Made by a program: the position numbers and the translations under genes. Below, one piece after another: positions 24,601 to 38,735 of a DNA stretch of 64,000 nucleotides. Source of the DNA: Ziziphus jujuba (lineage: Eukaryota > Streptophyta > Magnoliopsida > Rosales > Rhamnaceae); assembly GCF_031755915.1 (NCBI RefSeq), contig NC_083381.1, positions 2,926,501-2,990,500 on the forward strand, written 5' to 3'. Every line of letters starts with the position of its first letter. Positions within the stretch are counted from its first letter, which is position 1. The notes under the pieces are model-generated. The model was not told the origin of the DNA, did no database searches, and saw only the letters and a program-made list of their open reading frames with translations.

Positions 24601-26685
24601 TTATCTCATATCCTGACATCTAAAGTTGTCTTTTTTTATGGATGTTTGGACAGAAAGAAAAGAACAAGGAAATGAAAATAAAAGGGAAGCAAAGAAAAAT
24701 AAGCACAAATATCAAACATTTTCTCATATTTTCTTACTATTGCTCGATTGTTCCTTGGTTTTTCTCTCTCTTTGCGGATGGTATTTCTATCTGTCAGATA
24801 TTAATGGGTATATCAGATTCCAGTGTTTGGCAACTTGGGTAATTTTGGGGGTGAGCCTTTTTCAATCCCAGCTGTCCATCTTTGTAGCAAGTAGTTGTTG
24901 GGGATAGGACCAATTGACCCATCTCTGCACCTCCTTTGGATATTTTCAGGATAACCCATCAACATCATTCATAATTTCTATGCCTGCCCTTTGTAAATTT
25001 CGACACCATTTTTGGGCTTTTTTTTAAATTCAGATTTTGTTTTCTTTTGATGGGTTTATTTTTGGGTTTTTCTGGATTCTGGATGCTCCTACTTTGTTTT
25101 TACTAAGCTTCTAATTTAGTTTCAAAATATTAAATATTCTACATTTAAGTTAATTTATAATTTTTCACTTTTGGTAAAAAAATTCAAGAGGGAGAAAGAT
25201 ATTTGAAGTAAGGTCTTGCTCACACAAGGTTAGGTTTTTACTTTGATATTAATACAATGCATTAAAGAGGTTCTAAAAAGAGAAGTGCTTTGGTTGTTGG
25301 TTAAACTGTCAGAATCTTGATAGCAGTATTACCATGAATTTTAGGTAATCTTAATTTTCTCTTTTTGTCAATTTCATTGGTGCTTTAGAAGTTTATTAGG
25401 CAGTGAGAAGAGAAGGATTTTTATGAGCTGCTCCAAACAAGGGTTGAAAATGGGGGAATTACCATGTGGGTTAAAACCTGAATGACCTAGTGAGCGTTTT
25501 GAACCTGTGGCTGACACCCAAGGAATCTTTTCTAGGGGTTTTACTCACTTTTTTTGGATTTAGTGGGTGGGCAAAAAGGTGGGCAGTTTACCGCTTTGGT
25601 TTTTGTATTTTTATTTTTTGGGACATATTTTTTGATCTGAAATCTCAAAGCAGCATTTTTCTTCTTCCCCCTGTAATTTGAATTTCCATGAAACAGGAAC
25701 TCTTGATTCTGCTCAAAGTTGAAAATTTTTTGCCCATTTCTGATCTTTAGGTTGCTGAAGGATTTCTATTCTCTCTTGCAAACTTTTTGTTCTTAGTTTT
25801 GAAGGTTTATAGTCATGAGCCTGCCTGTTACTTATTGGGTATGGGAATCCAATCTGTGGTTTATGGTGATTTTACTGTCTGACTGTATATATTAGAAGGG
25901 AAAATCCACAGTGCAAGGAGGCTGCAGTAAAAGCTGTAAATTTGAGTTTTGGAAACACTCAAGGTGTGGTAGAAATGGAAAAGGATCAATTTTTTTGTGG
26001 GCCTGCACTGTTGAAACTGTTCTTATCATGAGGCCGTTGGTGACTGGGATTTTGTTTTTGTTAGAATTGGTAATGGCAGTATGAGTGCTCTTGTGTATTC
26101 ATCATAGGCTTTCTGGGTTTTTCTTCTTTGTTTGATTCTCTCCATGGTCTCTTTCACGTTTCACAATCCAAAAACCCTAATTACCATTCTACTGCTGTAT
26201 TTACCATCACCATAAAATTATTCTTTTTTCCCTTTTCAAAAACTGCCATTTATTACATCTCTGAATTTATTATAGCTTTCAGATATTTCTCATGGTCTAA
26301 CTGATACTTATTGCCTTTTCATTCATCAATAGGTCAGCAATTCACAAGATTCCAATTTTTTAATTGTGGAGCAAATCACCATTGAAATCTTCATATAATT
26401 TTTATTGGAGGTGATCTCTGGTTCAGCTACCTTGGCGTTTTCTCAGTTTTGCTTACTTCTATGGTCTGAGCTGACACATCTGCTTCCCATTATTTAGCCT
26501 ACCATAAAAAAAGTTGTTGTTGATACGCACTTCTGAAATAATTTGGATCCAATTTCCAAGTATAATTCTAGAAAATACATAGTTTTGAAAATAGTTTAGC
26601 ATCAATTTTTTCAGCAGTTTGGCAGATTCCTTTTTCTCTTCTTCCTGTGGATAATATACTGGTTAGCTGATATAAAGAAAGCTAG
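24600..26685 (+). other. Promoter and probable 5' leader region of the MYB gene
   Basis: The stretch is T-rich and pyrimidine-rich with many short stops, as expected for a promoter plus a 5' UTR that may contain an intron. I could not place the transcription start or UTR splice sites. The TAG at 26683-26685 is in frame directly before the ATG, so the coding sequence does not extend upstream. Confidence 0.45.
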
Positions 26686-29600
26686 ATGACTGTGGATGAA
26701 GAGGGTAGTAGCTCCTTGTGGACACGAGAGCAGGATAAAGCATTTGAGAATGCATTGGCAACTCATCCTGAGGATGCTTCAGATTGGTGGGAGAAGATTG
26801 CTGCTGATGTACCAGGAAAAACCCTAGAGGAAGTTAAACATCACTATGAGCTCTTGGCTGAAGATGTTAAACAGATCGAATCCGGCTGTGTGCCTCTACC
26901 ATGCTACAATTCTTCTTCAGAGGGTTCAACGAGTCATGCCGGTGATGAAGGAACTGGTAAGAAGGGTGGACATACTGGGAATTATAGCAGTGAGTCTAAT
27001 CATGGAAGTAAGACTTCAAGGTCAGATCAGGAACGCCGGAAAGGGATTGCTTGGACAGAGGATGAGCACAGGTATATATAATGATTTTATAATTTAATTT
27101 ATTGCTCTATTCATGGGTGGCATCTGGGAAGTATCTCAATTATGTCAAACAGTAATGAGTCCTTTGACACTTTATTAAATTATTGTGTCTTTATGTTTTT
27201 GTATTTAATACTTATATATGGTTTTCTGAACAATCGTATCATTCTGACTTAGAACTTTTCTCTGCTGGTGCTTTATCATCATAGATTTGTTTCTCTAATA
27301 TTATTTCCTACTGGAGTTACTTTTTAATAACGGAAGAAAACTCTGGTAATGTTAGGTGGTTCAGTTGTGAGCTCTGATTCTCTGCACGTATTTTCTTGTT
27401 CAAGCATTGTGGTATATAACATCAGTGATACCAATGATGTTCTATACTTCAGCATCTAGCCTTTTTTACTGCTGTACTGTATTGTGAATAGTAATGGTTA
27501 GTGAAAAAGCTAGGGGCTTTTTAGTTTAAATAAAAACTTCATCTTAAACTTCTATCATTGTAATTTTTTCAAACATTGATTACATTTTTGTGTGGCTGTC
27601 ACTGTTTTTTAGTGTGATGATACTTATTCGAAAACATTTGACATATGCTATTTCATTTTTGTGTGGCCATGGATATGTTTTCAACCATTAGTGACTTAAA
27701 AATAAGAGAAAAAAATCAAGTTAAACAATCTTAACATGGCGACATGAATTGTCTAAAACATAACTCTGGTGAGCCTTTATCCCTTTTAGCTTTTTAATCT
27801 TCTTAATGGATGGATCTGCATTCTGATATTATGGGTTGGGTTATATTTCTTGCTGCAATTGATATTCTGTGGCACCCATTGTCTGTAGGGCATTCAGGCT
27901 AGATACACTGTGGTTCTTTGTTTCTTTTTTATACCTTTATTTTTCACTGTAACTGAAAACATATAGAAAGCTTAATTATGATCTAGAAAAATGTAGTGAT
28001 TTGCCAGAACCATAACAAACCAAGTGCTTTACTGGAAGTTAGGACGAAGGCATCATCATCATCATCATCATCAAGTATTAATAAGATTTTGCTCACAGAT
28101 TTATGATAGGGGATCATTCCTTGCCTGTATTTATTATTTACCTTTTGCTCTTGAATTAGCTTTGATTGTTATGTTTGTTAAATGATTGCTCACATGACAA
28201 AACCTTACTTGCTTGAAGGTCCATACCTAAAACTGGGTATTCGCAAATAGAAATCATTATAACACAAGCAAGCGTTAAGTTACCATGCATCCCAAAATTT
28301 AAGGTAATGGGAAATGGAGCCATAAACATATGTTAAGCCAATATAACAGATGCTTAACCCTCTTCACCTGTTGGCCTGTCCTAAAATGGGTCAGAAAGCC
28401 ACCTTACATGTGCTGAAGAATACCGCAGGACCAAACAAACCACTAGGCTGATGGTGAGTTAGTTACCATTTCAAAAGCCAAAACTAATAGGGAGGGTCCT
28501 ACTATTTTTTTTCCAAAGTTAATCAAATAGTTTTGGAAATAGCATATAGTATATATATTAGGTTAAGTTTTCTGCCTCTTAAGTAATTCAGAACATTTTT
28601 GTGTTCAGATAGTTTTGTTTCCTGATCTCTTAATGTTCATTCCACCTCTATCATAGTTCTGTCTTTAGTGTTTTAATTTTTTGTTTCTCCTATATCTGTT
28701 GAGCTCATTGGTCGTTTCGGCTTTCTACTGGCTTTAGAATATCCCAATATAAATTAAAGAACTTAAATTTGTAGCATTTTGCCCTTTCTGTAATATTGTT
28801 GTTAGATGTGGGCTATTCTACTCAGGGTAAAACTGTATTGCATACTTTGGTATGTGCAGAAGTGGCCATTTTGCAAGCCAGGTGGTCCTTAGAATTTGCC
28901 TCGGAGGCTTTGAAAAATAAAAGTTGTCTTTGAATTGGTGGGTGCCAATTTAGTTATTATTTATTATCTCTTGATTATATGTAACAATCATTTTTTTAAA
29001 AAATTGGTAATCTTATTTGGTTAAAAAAAAAAAAAAATGAAATTCTATTCCTTATTCAAAATATTTTAACCTCTATTGGAGATAGATGTTTTTCAATGTT
29101 TCAATTGATGTAACTAATCTACTAAATGAGACAACAGTATCTGAAACATTATAGGATATTTGAAGAAATATCTTAACTCCCATTTTATGCAAATGAAACG
29201 TTAAGAGGTCTGGATCAGTGTCAAACTCTTCGCTGGTTGAACTCCCTTGCACTTAGCCATGAACTTCATTAGGAAAATCTGTTCTGAGTACCATATTGGG
29301 CTTGGCATGGGTAATGAATTGGCTTCATGTAAGCAACCTAGAACGTGCTAGGATTCCAAGGTTTGGGCTCAATCACTGTCACACATTTTACCCGATCATT
29401 GATTACATTATAATTTGGTTACTTATTCACCTTCAACAGCTGACCTTCCTTCAAGTAGGATATTGACAGAGCAAGAATTTCAGGGTTAGATGAATAATGT
29501 GTTCCTTAATTTGGTCCCTTTGTGGTGGGTCTTGGTCACCAATATGTAGGAAATGAAGTGTCAAATATTATGGATATATTGTTTTGTTGTGATGGTTTAT

Positions 29601-32600
29601 AACACTTGATTACTGCAATATCTTTATTTCAAATGAATGATTAAGCTTCTCATATCATAATCGATTATAAAATGTGTAATATTTTGCAGCATTGTAGAAA
29701 ACCACATTTATTAGGTCTTAGACAGGTTGGAAGACCTGTCTCAGTAGGTCTGGTCAAGCTATCTAAGCAATGGTAGACTAATTTGGATAGAAATTTAATC
29801 CTATTGGGGTTTTTTTGTAATAAGGGATTGGTTTTGGATTGCACTGGACTATTTTAAGTCTGGTCCAATCAAATTTGGCTAAATTTAAAATAGTCCAATC
29901 CAATCTAGGCTTGTTTTGCATTTCAAACTGTCCCTTTGTTTTTCCATTTTCACAGTTCGTCACTGATTATAAACAGTTTGGTGCATTTAAACAATGATCT
30001 GTATGCTTCCATGATCGGATTTTGATCCTTTATTTTTGTTACATGTATAACAGCCTTTTGCTGGTTTATAGCTTTCAGATTGGGAATTGAATTCCTTGTA
30101 CTGAATCCTAGTAATAGTATGTATATTGTAAGAGAAGACTATGACTCTTCGTTGTTTCTTCGTTTTTCCAATCCAAATTGAGACAGCATATGAATGGTTA
30201 TGTCAACATTGTCACATTTAAATGTCACAGGATAAAGTCAATTGTTTTCTTTTCTATTCTGGCATAATAATATCAAATTGGTCTAGGTACTAAAGATAAA
30301 TAAGCATAGGATATAAACTATAGTTTAAAAGAAATGAAAGTAACTGCGCTATATTGCAATAATTTTGACATGTGTTCCAATGGCTCAAGGGGTGTGCAAA
30401 TTATTAGGTCTTTGTTTTAGATTCATTGACATATTTAAATTTCATAGAATGCTTCAATTGTTTTCTTTTCTGTTCTAGTGTAATAAAATCAAATTGATCT
30501 AGATACTAAAGATAAATACGCATAGAATATAGACTATAGTTTTAAAGAAATGAAATTAACTGCAAACCATATTACAATAATTTTGACATGTGTTCCAATT
30601 GGTACAAGGGATGTTCATATTATTAAGTCAATATTTTAGATTCATTCTATACTGTTACGTTTCTAGCTCATTTTTTATTCAAATTTTTGCATTTGGACTC
30701 GTTTTTTAGTTCCATATTTAACTTGTCAAAAAGAAAAAAAATCATTATTTTTTGGATGCTTGCTGTAGTTATGGCCCATGTTCTTCTGTTTTGTTATGTT
30801 ATTTTTTTTGGGGGTTTCTTGTAGATGGGAAAATTACATCTTAATCTCCCTTACTAATGCAAATGTTCAATATTTATTTATGCTTTTTAAAAGTATAGTT
30901 AAATGCTTTCTCAAGAATATTCTCAACAAAAAGATTTATATTTTATTGTGAAAGATTTGTTATTTAAAAGTTTATATCTTTGTAAATGTAACTTGAGTAT
31001 GAAACATTTACTAAAAAAAAGAAAGAGTTTCATTGCAAGAGAAATAATCTTTTATGTTGTACGCAAATAATTCTTCCTGGACATGGATATAATAGTAATT
31101 TTGTTGGGTTCATTGGTGGATTTGAAAATTTAGTTAGAATGAGATATCAAATTGTAGTTTTTCTTACAGTCTTAGATCAGTATTAGTTGCTTCTTATTTA
31201 AAAATTTTTAGTTATATTAGGATTATGATTGCATTAAGTTATATGCTTTTCAAATCGACTTAGGAAACTGGTTTGAAAATATATTCCATGTACTAAAGGA
31301 ATTGTGTGACTCAATGCTAATATGAGATATGATGCCAATAAATTGTAGGTTTTATGCCTGATCGTCTTATTCTCCTTTTTGGTCAGTCTCTCCAAAACCT
31401 ATGCTCCTACATTTCAGAATCTAATTTCAAACCTATCCTGAAAGCATCTGAAAATTGCATTAGCATATCACTTTCCTTTTGTTCAATATCATTTGAAGCC
31501 TCTGATTGTCACTTTCTCTTTGTTACCCCTCGTAATCCTGTACGGAACTTCTTACACAACCTTTTGACTTTCAATTAGCCTTTAAAACGGTCAAAAACTG
31601 AAAATGTCTGCTGTCCTACATCATCTGTAGTGTGAAGGATGTTTGGCATGTTTAAATATAATAGGAGTAACATATAAGGATGTCCACATTTCTGTATTCT
31701 ATTTAAATTTAATGTGTTTTACCCCCAAAGGAAAAAAAAAAAAATTTAGTGCATACAGCACCATACTAGGATGAATAATATGTGTGGTTATGAGTTGGCA
31801 AGATTTAAATAGGTTGCCAGATAGGTTGAGTTCATTAGCCTATGGAGAACCAGCCTTCTCTCTCTCTCTCTCTCTCTCTCTCCCCCCACCTTCCCCCCCG
31901 GCCCCACTTTTAAAAGATTGTATACATAAATAATTAATTTATTTTAAAAAATAAGTAGAAATAAAGGTAAAAATATAGTAATACCATTTTGTAGCTTTGC
32001 TATCTCCAAAGAAGCAATTACATTGACTTCTCTGCCCCTAGGGTACTATATATGGCATGGCATTCAACAATTACGGGTATTTGTTGTTGTAGCATTGAAA
32101 TGCTGTCCCTGTGTGCTGACCTTGCAGTTCCATCCATGCGTGTTTTTTCAGGCGAATTGAAATATTTAATGAAAGTGGAGCAAATGATTTTGATGCATGA
32201 CACATAGTTGTCTTCATGCAAGCAGCTAGCAGCTTTACACTGTGTTTGGTAGGTGGGATGGAGTTGGAGGGACATGTGGAGGAAAAAGAGGCAATATTAG
32301 GTTAAGAAGATTGGAGGAGGGTAAAGAGATGGAGGGTTAGAGTACCTTTTGGGCACATATAAGATTGTCCCTCTGAAAATATAATAATATATATATCTTT
32401 GCATGCAAGTATATATCTCATAAAATTACGTATTCTTTTCTTATTACAACAACTGACGCAAGGTTATATTGGAAAATCATATTCTCTTTGGTTCCTCCTT
32501 TGCTATTTTCCTTCCTCTCATGCTACACAAGGGACCCCAGTGACCTCTCTAGCCTTCCTCTTATCCTTTCCATGTCTCCTTTCTTCCTTGCAAAGTAGAG

Positions 32601-34641
32601 TATTTGGTTTTTGGACAAAAAAAAAAAGAAAAAAAGAAAAAATCAAGACACAATACATGAAGGGGCAAAAAGAGTGGAATGGAGGACAAATGATAACATT
32701 TTCTCATTTAGCATTTCGTAACTTGATTGCCTCACTTAAGCAGCTTATTTGATGAATCGTGCTATGCCAATACTGTTTAGAAGTTTCATTAATTATCTTA
32801 TTTAGAGAACTGTTATTTAGTTCTGTTCTCCTGGGTGATGGAGCCCAGGGTATCTTGAGTGAAATACACGTATACTATCTTGAGTGAAATACACGTATAC
32901 TTTTCAGGATACATGTTTAAATCAATTTCAATGCATATCCTAAAAAGGATATGTGTGTTTCGCTTAGGATATCTTGGACTCCATTTGCCTAGGAGAAAAT
33001 TTCCCTTATTATATGTGTGTGTGTGTAATTGCAATCTTTGTTTTGCAATTATGTGAGATTTATTTCTGATCATGCAACGGTTTTTCTCTCGTTTGGTATG
33101 TAGTTTACATTTCTTCTATTGGGGAGATGTATTTTCTTTCTCCATGATAGTACAGAAAGTTATGGGTAAAAAATTTACTGGTTTTCATTGTATCTTTTCT
33201 TCTAGAGCATAGGATTGTGTTATTGCTTGTTATATAACTTGTGTTTTTTAATGCTCAGGTCATGGGTTGTACCTTTGACCTGACACTTATTTCACCATAG
33301 CTTTTGCCAGTTGAGCTGTCCCAGCAGGGAAAGAGCTATTGCAATGCGTTATTTCTATTTCATTTGAGATATGTGTGTATCTACATTTATTAAATTTATT
33401 ATAATTTAGCATTATGGCACTATTAATTGCTATTGAGTCCCATTATTGGTTGCGTTTACTAAGCCCTCTCGAACTCCTCCATTTTTTTTTCCTTTTATGG
33501 TTGGGTATGTGATATCATATTTTATTCCACTGATCAGCTTTGTCTTGTTATAGAATTGCGAAATTATATGATATCTCATCCCTACGTTGATGCATTTAAT
33601 TTTCTGACAATACTGTTTTTTCTTTTTTTATCTTTTCTGGTTAACAAGTTCTAGATTTCCATGATTGCCTTAGTTTTTAGGTATCAACTATGACAAAACT
33701 ATATATTTCATTGTAATCGTTTGTGTTTGGTGTTTTTAACAATATTTTCAAAGTATCATCTTGAGGTAAGGTTTGATGATCTGATTTTTAAATTACTGTA
33801 TGATGGCTGCAAAAATAGAAGAAGCTCTATGCTTGGAAATAAGATACAAAATTGACCTTTCTATTGAAGTTCCAAAAGTTGGAATTGACACTACATTATC
33901 TTGTCTGATTTTAAGCTGTTTTATGACAATATTGCTTTGAAATCTTTCAATTGTTAACAGCATGACTTGCAATAAATAGATTTTTTATTTTTATTATTTT
34001 ATATTTTATACTTTTTATTTTTGCCAATTGACTTGTTAAAGCAATTACTGAAATGATTATTATGATGTTCAAAGTTTGCAATGCTCGTATGTTTTAATAG
34101 CGCTTAGCATTAATTGTAGTCTATTTTTTTGATGGGCAGGTTATTTCTTCTTGGTTTGGATAAATATGGGAAAGGCGATTGGCGAAGTATATCTCGAAAC
34201 TTTGTTGTGACAAGAACACCTACACAAGTGGCAAGCCATGCACAAAAGTACTTCATCCGTTTGAATTCAATGAACAAAGATAGGAGGCGATCAAGCATTC
34301 ATGATATCACCAGTGTGGGCAACACAGACATTTCGGGAGCTCAAGGGCCAATCACTGGTCAAGCAAATGGTTCTGCCGGAGGATCTGCAAGCAAATCAAC
34401 CAAGCAACCCCCACAACCTCCAGCTGGTCCTCCTGGAGTTGGAATGTATGGAGCCCCCACTATAGGACAACCAGTAGGGGGACCGCTTGTCTCAGCAGTT
34501 GGCACCCCAGTAAATCTTCCTTCGGCTCCACACATAGCATATGGTGTCAGAGCACCTGTGGCTGGAGCCATGGTTCCTGGTGCACCAATGAACATGGGTC
34601 CCATGCCATACCCCATGCCACATACAACTACTCACAGGTAA
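26686..34641 (+). CDS. SRM1: MYB-related (SHAQKYF) transcription factor, SRM1/MYBS-like, 295 aa
   Basis: Exons 26686-27071 and 34140-34641 are joined across a GT-AG intron that splits an Arg codon (129). The total is 888 bp. An N-terminal SANT/MYB domain covers about residues 11-65 ([11 protein letters not shown]...[13 protein letters not shown]). A linker rich in Ser/Gly follows, then the second MYB domain from about 119 to 170 ([11 protein letters not shown]...[11 protein letters not shown]...[13 protein letters not shown]), containing the SHAQKYF signature at 161-167. A Pro/Gly/Ala-rich tail to residue 295 is typical of an activation region. Layout, length and the conserved [13 protein letters not shown] and [14 protein letters not shown] motifs match Arabidopsis SRM1 and related MYBS factors, nuclear regulators binding I-box/TATCCA-type elements in sugar, salt and ABA responses. 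The start is fixed by the in-frame TAG just upstream. The odd feature is the intron of about 7.07 kb, which holds repeats but no recognisable gene. Confidence 0.93.
30209..30650. repeat. Tandem duplication of about 220 bp in the MYB intron
   Basis: Units at about 30209-30430 and 30431-30648 share 'caattgttttcttttct', 'ctaaagataaata', 'aataattttgacatgtgttc' and 'ttttagattcatt' in the same order, with moderate divergence. Confidence 0.85.
31857..31882. repeat. (TC)n microsatellite followed by a C-rich tract
   Basis: A run of about 26 bp of TC in the MYB intron runs into a C-rich stretch to about 31905. No further function is seen. Confidence 0.85.
32826..32998. mobile_element. Fold-back MITE in the MYB intron
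   Basis: The left arm 'tctcctgggtgatggagccc' and the reverse complement of the right arm 'tctcctaggcaaatggagtc' align, and the match continues for about 50 bp. A spacer contains a doubled 'cttgagtgaaatacacgtat'. The element folds into a hairpin and encodes nothing. Target-site duplications are not clear. Confidence 0.75.
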
Positions 34642-34970
34642 TATGCTTGTTTAATTGCAACATGTACAAAAAGGACAGAAACTATGTAGCTTTTGTGGTT
34701 TTGTATGGATCATTGGAGATCCCTTAGAATATTTTGCAAGCAAGTTTAATATGCACCACAGTCATTTGTCTAAATCTCGTATCAAATAAGCCATTATTGG
34801 TTTTGGGGGGGGAGGGAGGAAGAATTACATGAATCTGTATAGCCAATTGTGAAAGAGGTGGTGGCAATATTTATGATCAGGACGGACAAGTATTTTGTTG
34901 CATATAAATGAAAATAATTAGTGTTAAAGCAAATAGTTAGTGCCCAAAAAGTAGTTTTATGGCTTAGTTG

Positions 34971-36402
34971 TAAAGGACCGTCGCATATTATACTGTCTTC
35001 GGTAGCATATTCAAGCCACTACATAGGCTTGCTATTTATTCATTGGAATTGTTTTCCTTTTCTCTTCTTCCTTTTACTTTAATGATGATTGGCTTAACAA
35101 GAATTTCTTAGTGATCCAATCGTATAACATGATTAATAACTCTCCTGCAAGTGGATTAGCAGGTACTTGAAGAACTGACTTAACCTATCTAATTCTCAAG
35201 GTTAGTAACTTGATCTGTTTTAAATTTGTATTAGCGACTATCATCAAACAATGTTGTTTGAGTCGATCTATTGGTAGTTATTAACTTTGAAAAAATTTGA
35301 GCATATTTCTTGAGACAGAATTCTTGGAGACATGTGTTTTTGGATATTCCTTTTAAAGATATGTGGATGTCAGTTAGATATCATCATTTGAAGAGTGATT
35401 TCTGTTGCAAAATGTGATATTGGTATGTTTTAGTCTTGAAGGTTTTTGCTACCATTTGTTACAACGTATGGTAAAAATTTGTAAAAGTACTTCCCTCTAA
35501 TATTTGTGATTGAGCTGTATAATTTTATGGGATGAGAAGGTATTGTCTAAATATCTCAATCAGAATTAGATGGGTAAGGTCAAACTGGAAAATCTTATAA
35601 TTTCTTTGGAATTGGCCACAAGTGAGCTACAAGGTTTGGTTTGATTTTGTTTCCAATATGATGGTAATTTGTGTCAATTTTAGACTCGAAGTTAAGGACC
35701 GTGGCAAGCATATTCAGGCAACTATATAGGCTTGCTCTATTATTCATTGGACTTGTTTTCCTATTCTCTTTCTTTCGTTTTTCATCTCGTTGATGATGAT
35801 TGGCTCACCAAGAATTTCTTTGGTGCAATTGTAACTCTCAACTCATGGCTGCAAGTGGATTAGCAGTACATGACGAACTGATTTAACCTATCTAATTCTC
35901 AGGGTTACTAAAATGATCTAATTCGAACTTTGTGTTTTTCTCTTAAAATCAAACAGTCTTACATTGTTTGTCTCTATACAATCGGTAGTAGTAACTTTGA
36001 ATGTTTTGAGCATATTTCTTGAGAGAGAATTCTTGGAGACGTATTTTTGGATAATGCTTTTGAAGATATGTGGATGTCAGATAGATATCATCGTATGATC
36101 AAAAGTAATTTCAATTGCCAAATGTTATATTTGGTCTGTTTTAGTCTTGAAGCTTTTCTCTTCCATTTGTTACAATGTACAATGAAATTTTATAAAAGTT
36201 CTCTCTAATGTGAATGATATGAACAAATTATAATTTTATGGGATGGTAAGGTATTGTTGAGTTCTGGACTATCTCAAGTAGACTTATATGGGTAAAGGTC
36301 AAACTAGAAAATCTCAAATTTTTTTCTTTTTCAGTAGGCCACAGTGAGCCACCTGTTTGGTTTTGTTTCCAACATGGTGCTAATTTGTGTCAATTTTAGG
36401 CC
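34971..36402. repeat. Tandem duplication of about 715 bp just downstream of the MYB gene
   Basis: Units 34971-35690 and 35691-36402 are colinear. Shared landmarks include 'aaggaccgt', 'ataggcttgct', 'gcaagtggattagcag', 'acctatctaattctca', 'gagcatatttcttgag', 'gatatgtggatgtcag' and 'tttgtgtcaattttag'. Divergence is moderate. Neither unit has a credible coding region. Confidence 0.88.
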
Positions 36403-37319
36403 CAAGCAAACCCAAATCAGAATTTGCTGTAGTCCAAAAAGTCCAGGTTATTATTATTATTATTTTTTCACTTTTGGAAACAAAAGATTCCAAAGTTTTT
36501 GTTTTTGTTTTTGTTTTTTTTGTTTTTTTGTTTTTTCGTTTTGTTTTTTGTTTTTTGTTTTTTGTATTTTTTTTTCCCTCCCTTTTGTGTTTAATAATTA
36601 GGCTTGCTTGAACCAGTACCTCACATATGGAGTGTCAACATTGCCACTATCTAAATATCTTTTCCTAGTCTCATAAATGTACAATGTTAGCATGAGGTTA
36701 TGATAAATTTTCTACACGAAAACTTTTGATGATAGACTTGCTCAACTTGCTCCATTTTTCTTCGATTTACCAAAAAAAAAAAAAAAAAAAAAAAAAAAAG
36801 GTGCTTCATTTTTGCTTTTTTTTTTTTTTTAAAGACAAAATCCCATTTAAATGAACGATTAGAGTGATTATCATCCGAATCATCGGAATGTACCCTAAAC
36901 AACGAGTTTTACAAATCCTTTGACAATACAGTAGTGTGAATTAAGATATTGATTTATTTTGCTTAGTTGCATTATTTGAATTACATGGCAATAAAAATTA
37001 ATAATAATTTCTAGGTCTTGGGTACAAGGTTGGTGATAAAATTCCTCCTTTCCAACTTATTTTTAATAAACTAAAGTATTCAGAAATTTAGAACATTAAA
37101 ACTATCAAAATTTTCTGTATAGGAAAGCATACAATAGATTAAATAATAATTGATATTATAGGATTGTAAATTCTTAATCATGCATGATAATTACACCAAG
37201 CGTTTCATACTGTAAGAAAAACACAGTTCCAAATATTAATAATATTATTTTATAAGTTATGCTAGAGTTAACAAATAAATATATTAATATGCATAATATA
37301 ATAATCAATATAAAAAAAA
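36403..37319. other. Intergenic spacer
   Basis: It contains a T/G-rich tract (about 36495-36575), opposed A and T runs near 36773-36830, and AT-rich sequence. No gene is seen. Confidence 0.5.
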
Positions 37320-38735
37320 TTGCTAAAATTTAAATATTTGACAAAATTTGATCGAAATTGATTGGATTCACCAAATGGAGTCCAAAGTTGACTTTTATCT
37401 GGTCAAGATTTGATATTGATTAGCATACTATTATGAATGCTCCTTAACATGAGTTTATAAACTGATATTATATTTAATTTTAAGATACGATAAAAAAAGA
37501 TATGATCAAAACCATGTTAAAGGTATTTTGATCATTTATCAATTTAACCTGTATATTTAAGTGTTGTATTATTTTACTACTAAACTATTATTATCTTGAT
37601 TAATTAAAACCCATAAACACAGTTTCTATACATATATTTATATATATATATATATATATTATTAATATTTTATTATTTTATTTTAATTCTTTCTCTTTCC
37701 CACTTTCTTTTTTTTTTTTTTCCTTCCTCTTCCCAGATGAACAGACCCTCGCCCCTGTTAAAATAAATAAAAAAATAAAAAAATGCAGCACACTGGCAGC
37801 TACTCGCCAATTTTTCCATTTTTTGATCACCTTATGTCGTGCCACCACCACCATTTGAAAGCCCATTAATCATATAACTCATACATGCTATTATGTTGTC
37901 ATGAAACTGCCTGAAACCACCAGGATCGCGCCAAAACTAGTGACCGATGATGAGCTCTAATCATTGGATTAGCTCATTTCCCACTAATTTGGACCTCCTG
38001 AGTCCGATTCCAAGTTCTGTTTGCTCAATTCACGCTCGTATGAAGAGATTTAATTTCAATTAATTGTCAAGATATTGAAAATCCCTAATTTTGAGCTTTA
38101 GGCCAAACATGTTCACTATGTAATTTGTCCAATTTGGTGTTTAATTTTGGTAATTCTTGAGATATGGAATAAAAATTGGGACCTTAGGATTTTAGTTGTG
38201 TTTCTAAATGTTTTATGGAAACCAAATAATATATTAGACACTTAATACTAAGCTAGGAGGCAGCGTATTATGGAGCAGGAGTGAATACCTCAAATATGGT
38301 ATATAGAATGAATTGTAGTTTGTGTTTTGGGCTTGCTAGCTTATTAATTTTATGCTTTAAATCTTATTATGTGTGATTTTGGAATTTATGTGTGCACATA
38401 TGAACATGTGTGTGTATGTATAATATGGATAGTTATATTTACTTGATTTAGTGGTTTTGGAATATTATTTGAAATCGTAGTTTGGCGATTAAAACTATGT
38501 TTTAATGTTAAGTTTAATTTTGGCTCTAAGATAATATAATTGATAACTTGGATAAATTGTTGTATTTTTCCCTCTAAAATTTAGTTTGATAAAGTTGTGG
38601 CTGCTTTTGTTTAGAAGAGGGGTATAGCTGTATTTATTTATTTAGGCCGCTTTTGGAAAATTAAGGAGTATTCTTTATATAATTTTTATTTTAAAATATT
38701 TCAGTAACCTTCTTTGATTATCTTTATACGGAAAT

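Noticed and set aside
28050..28073. Short (ATC)n run in the MYB intron
   Set aside because: It is an ordinary microsatellite with no sign of function.
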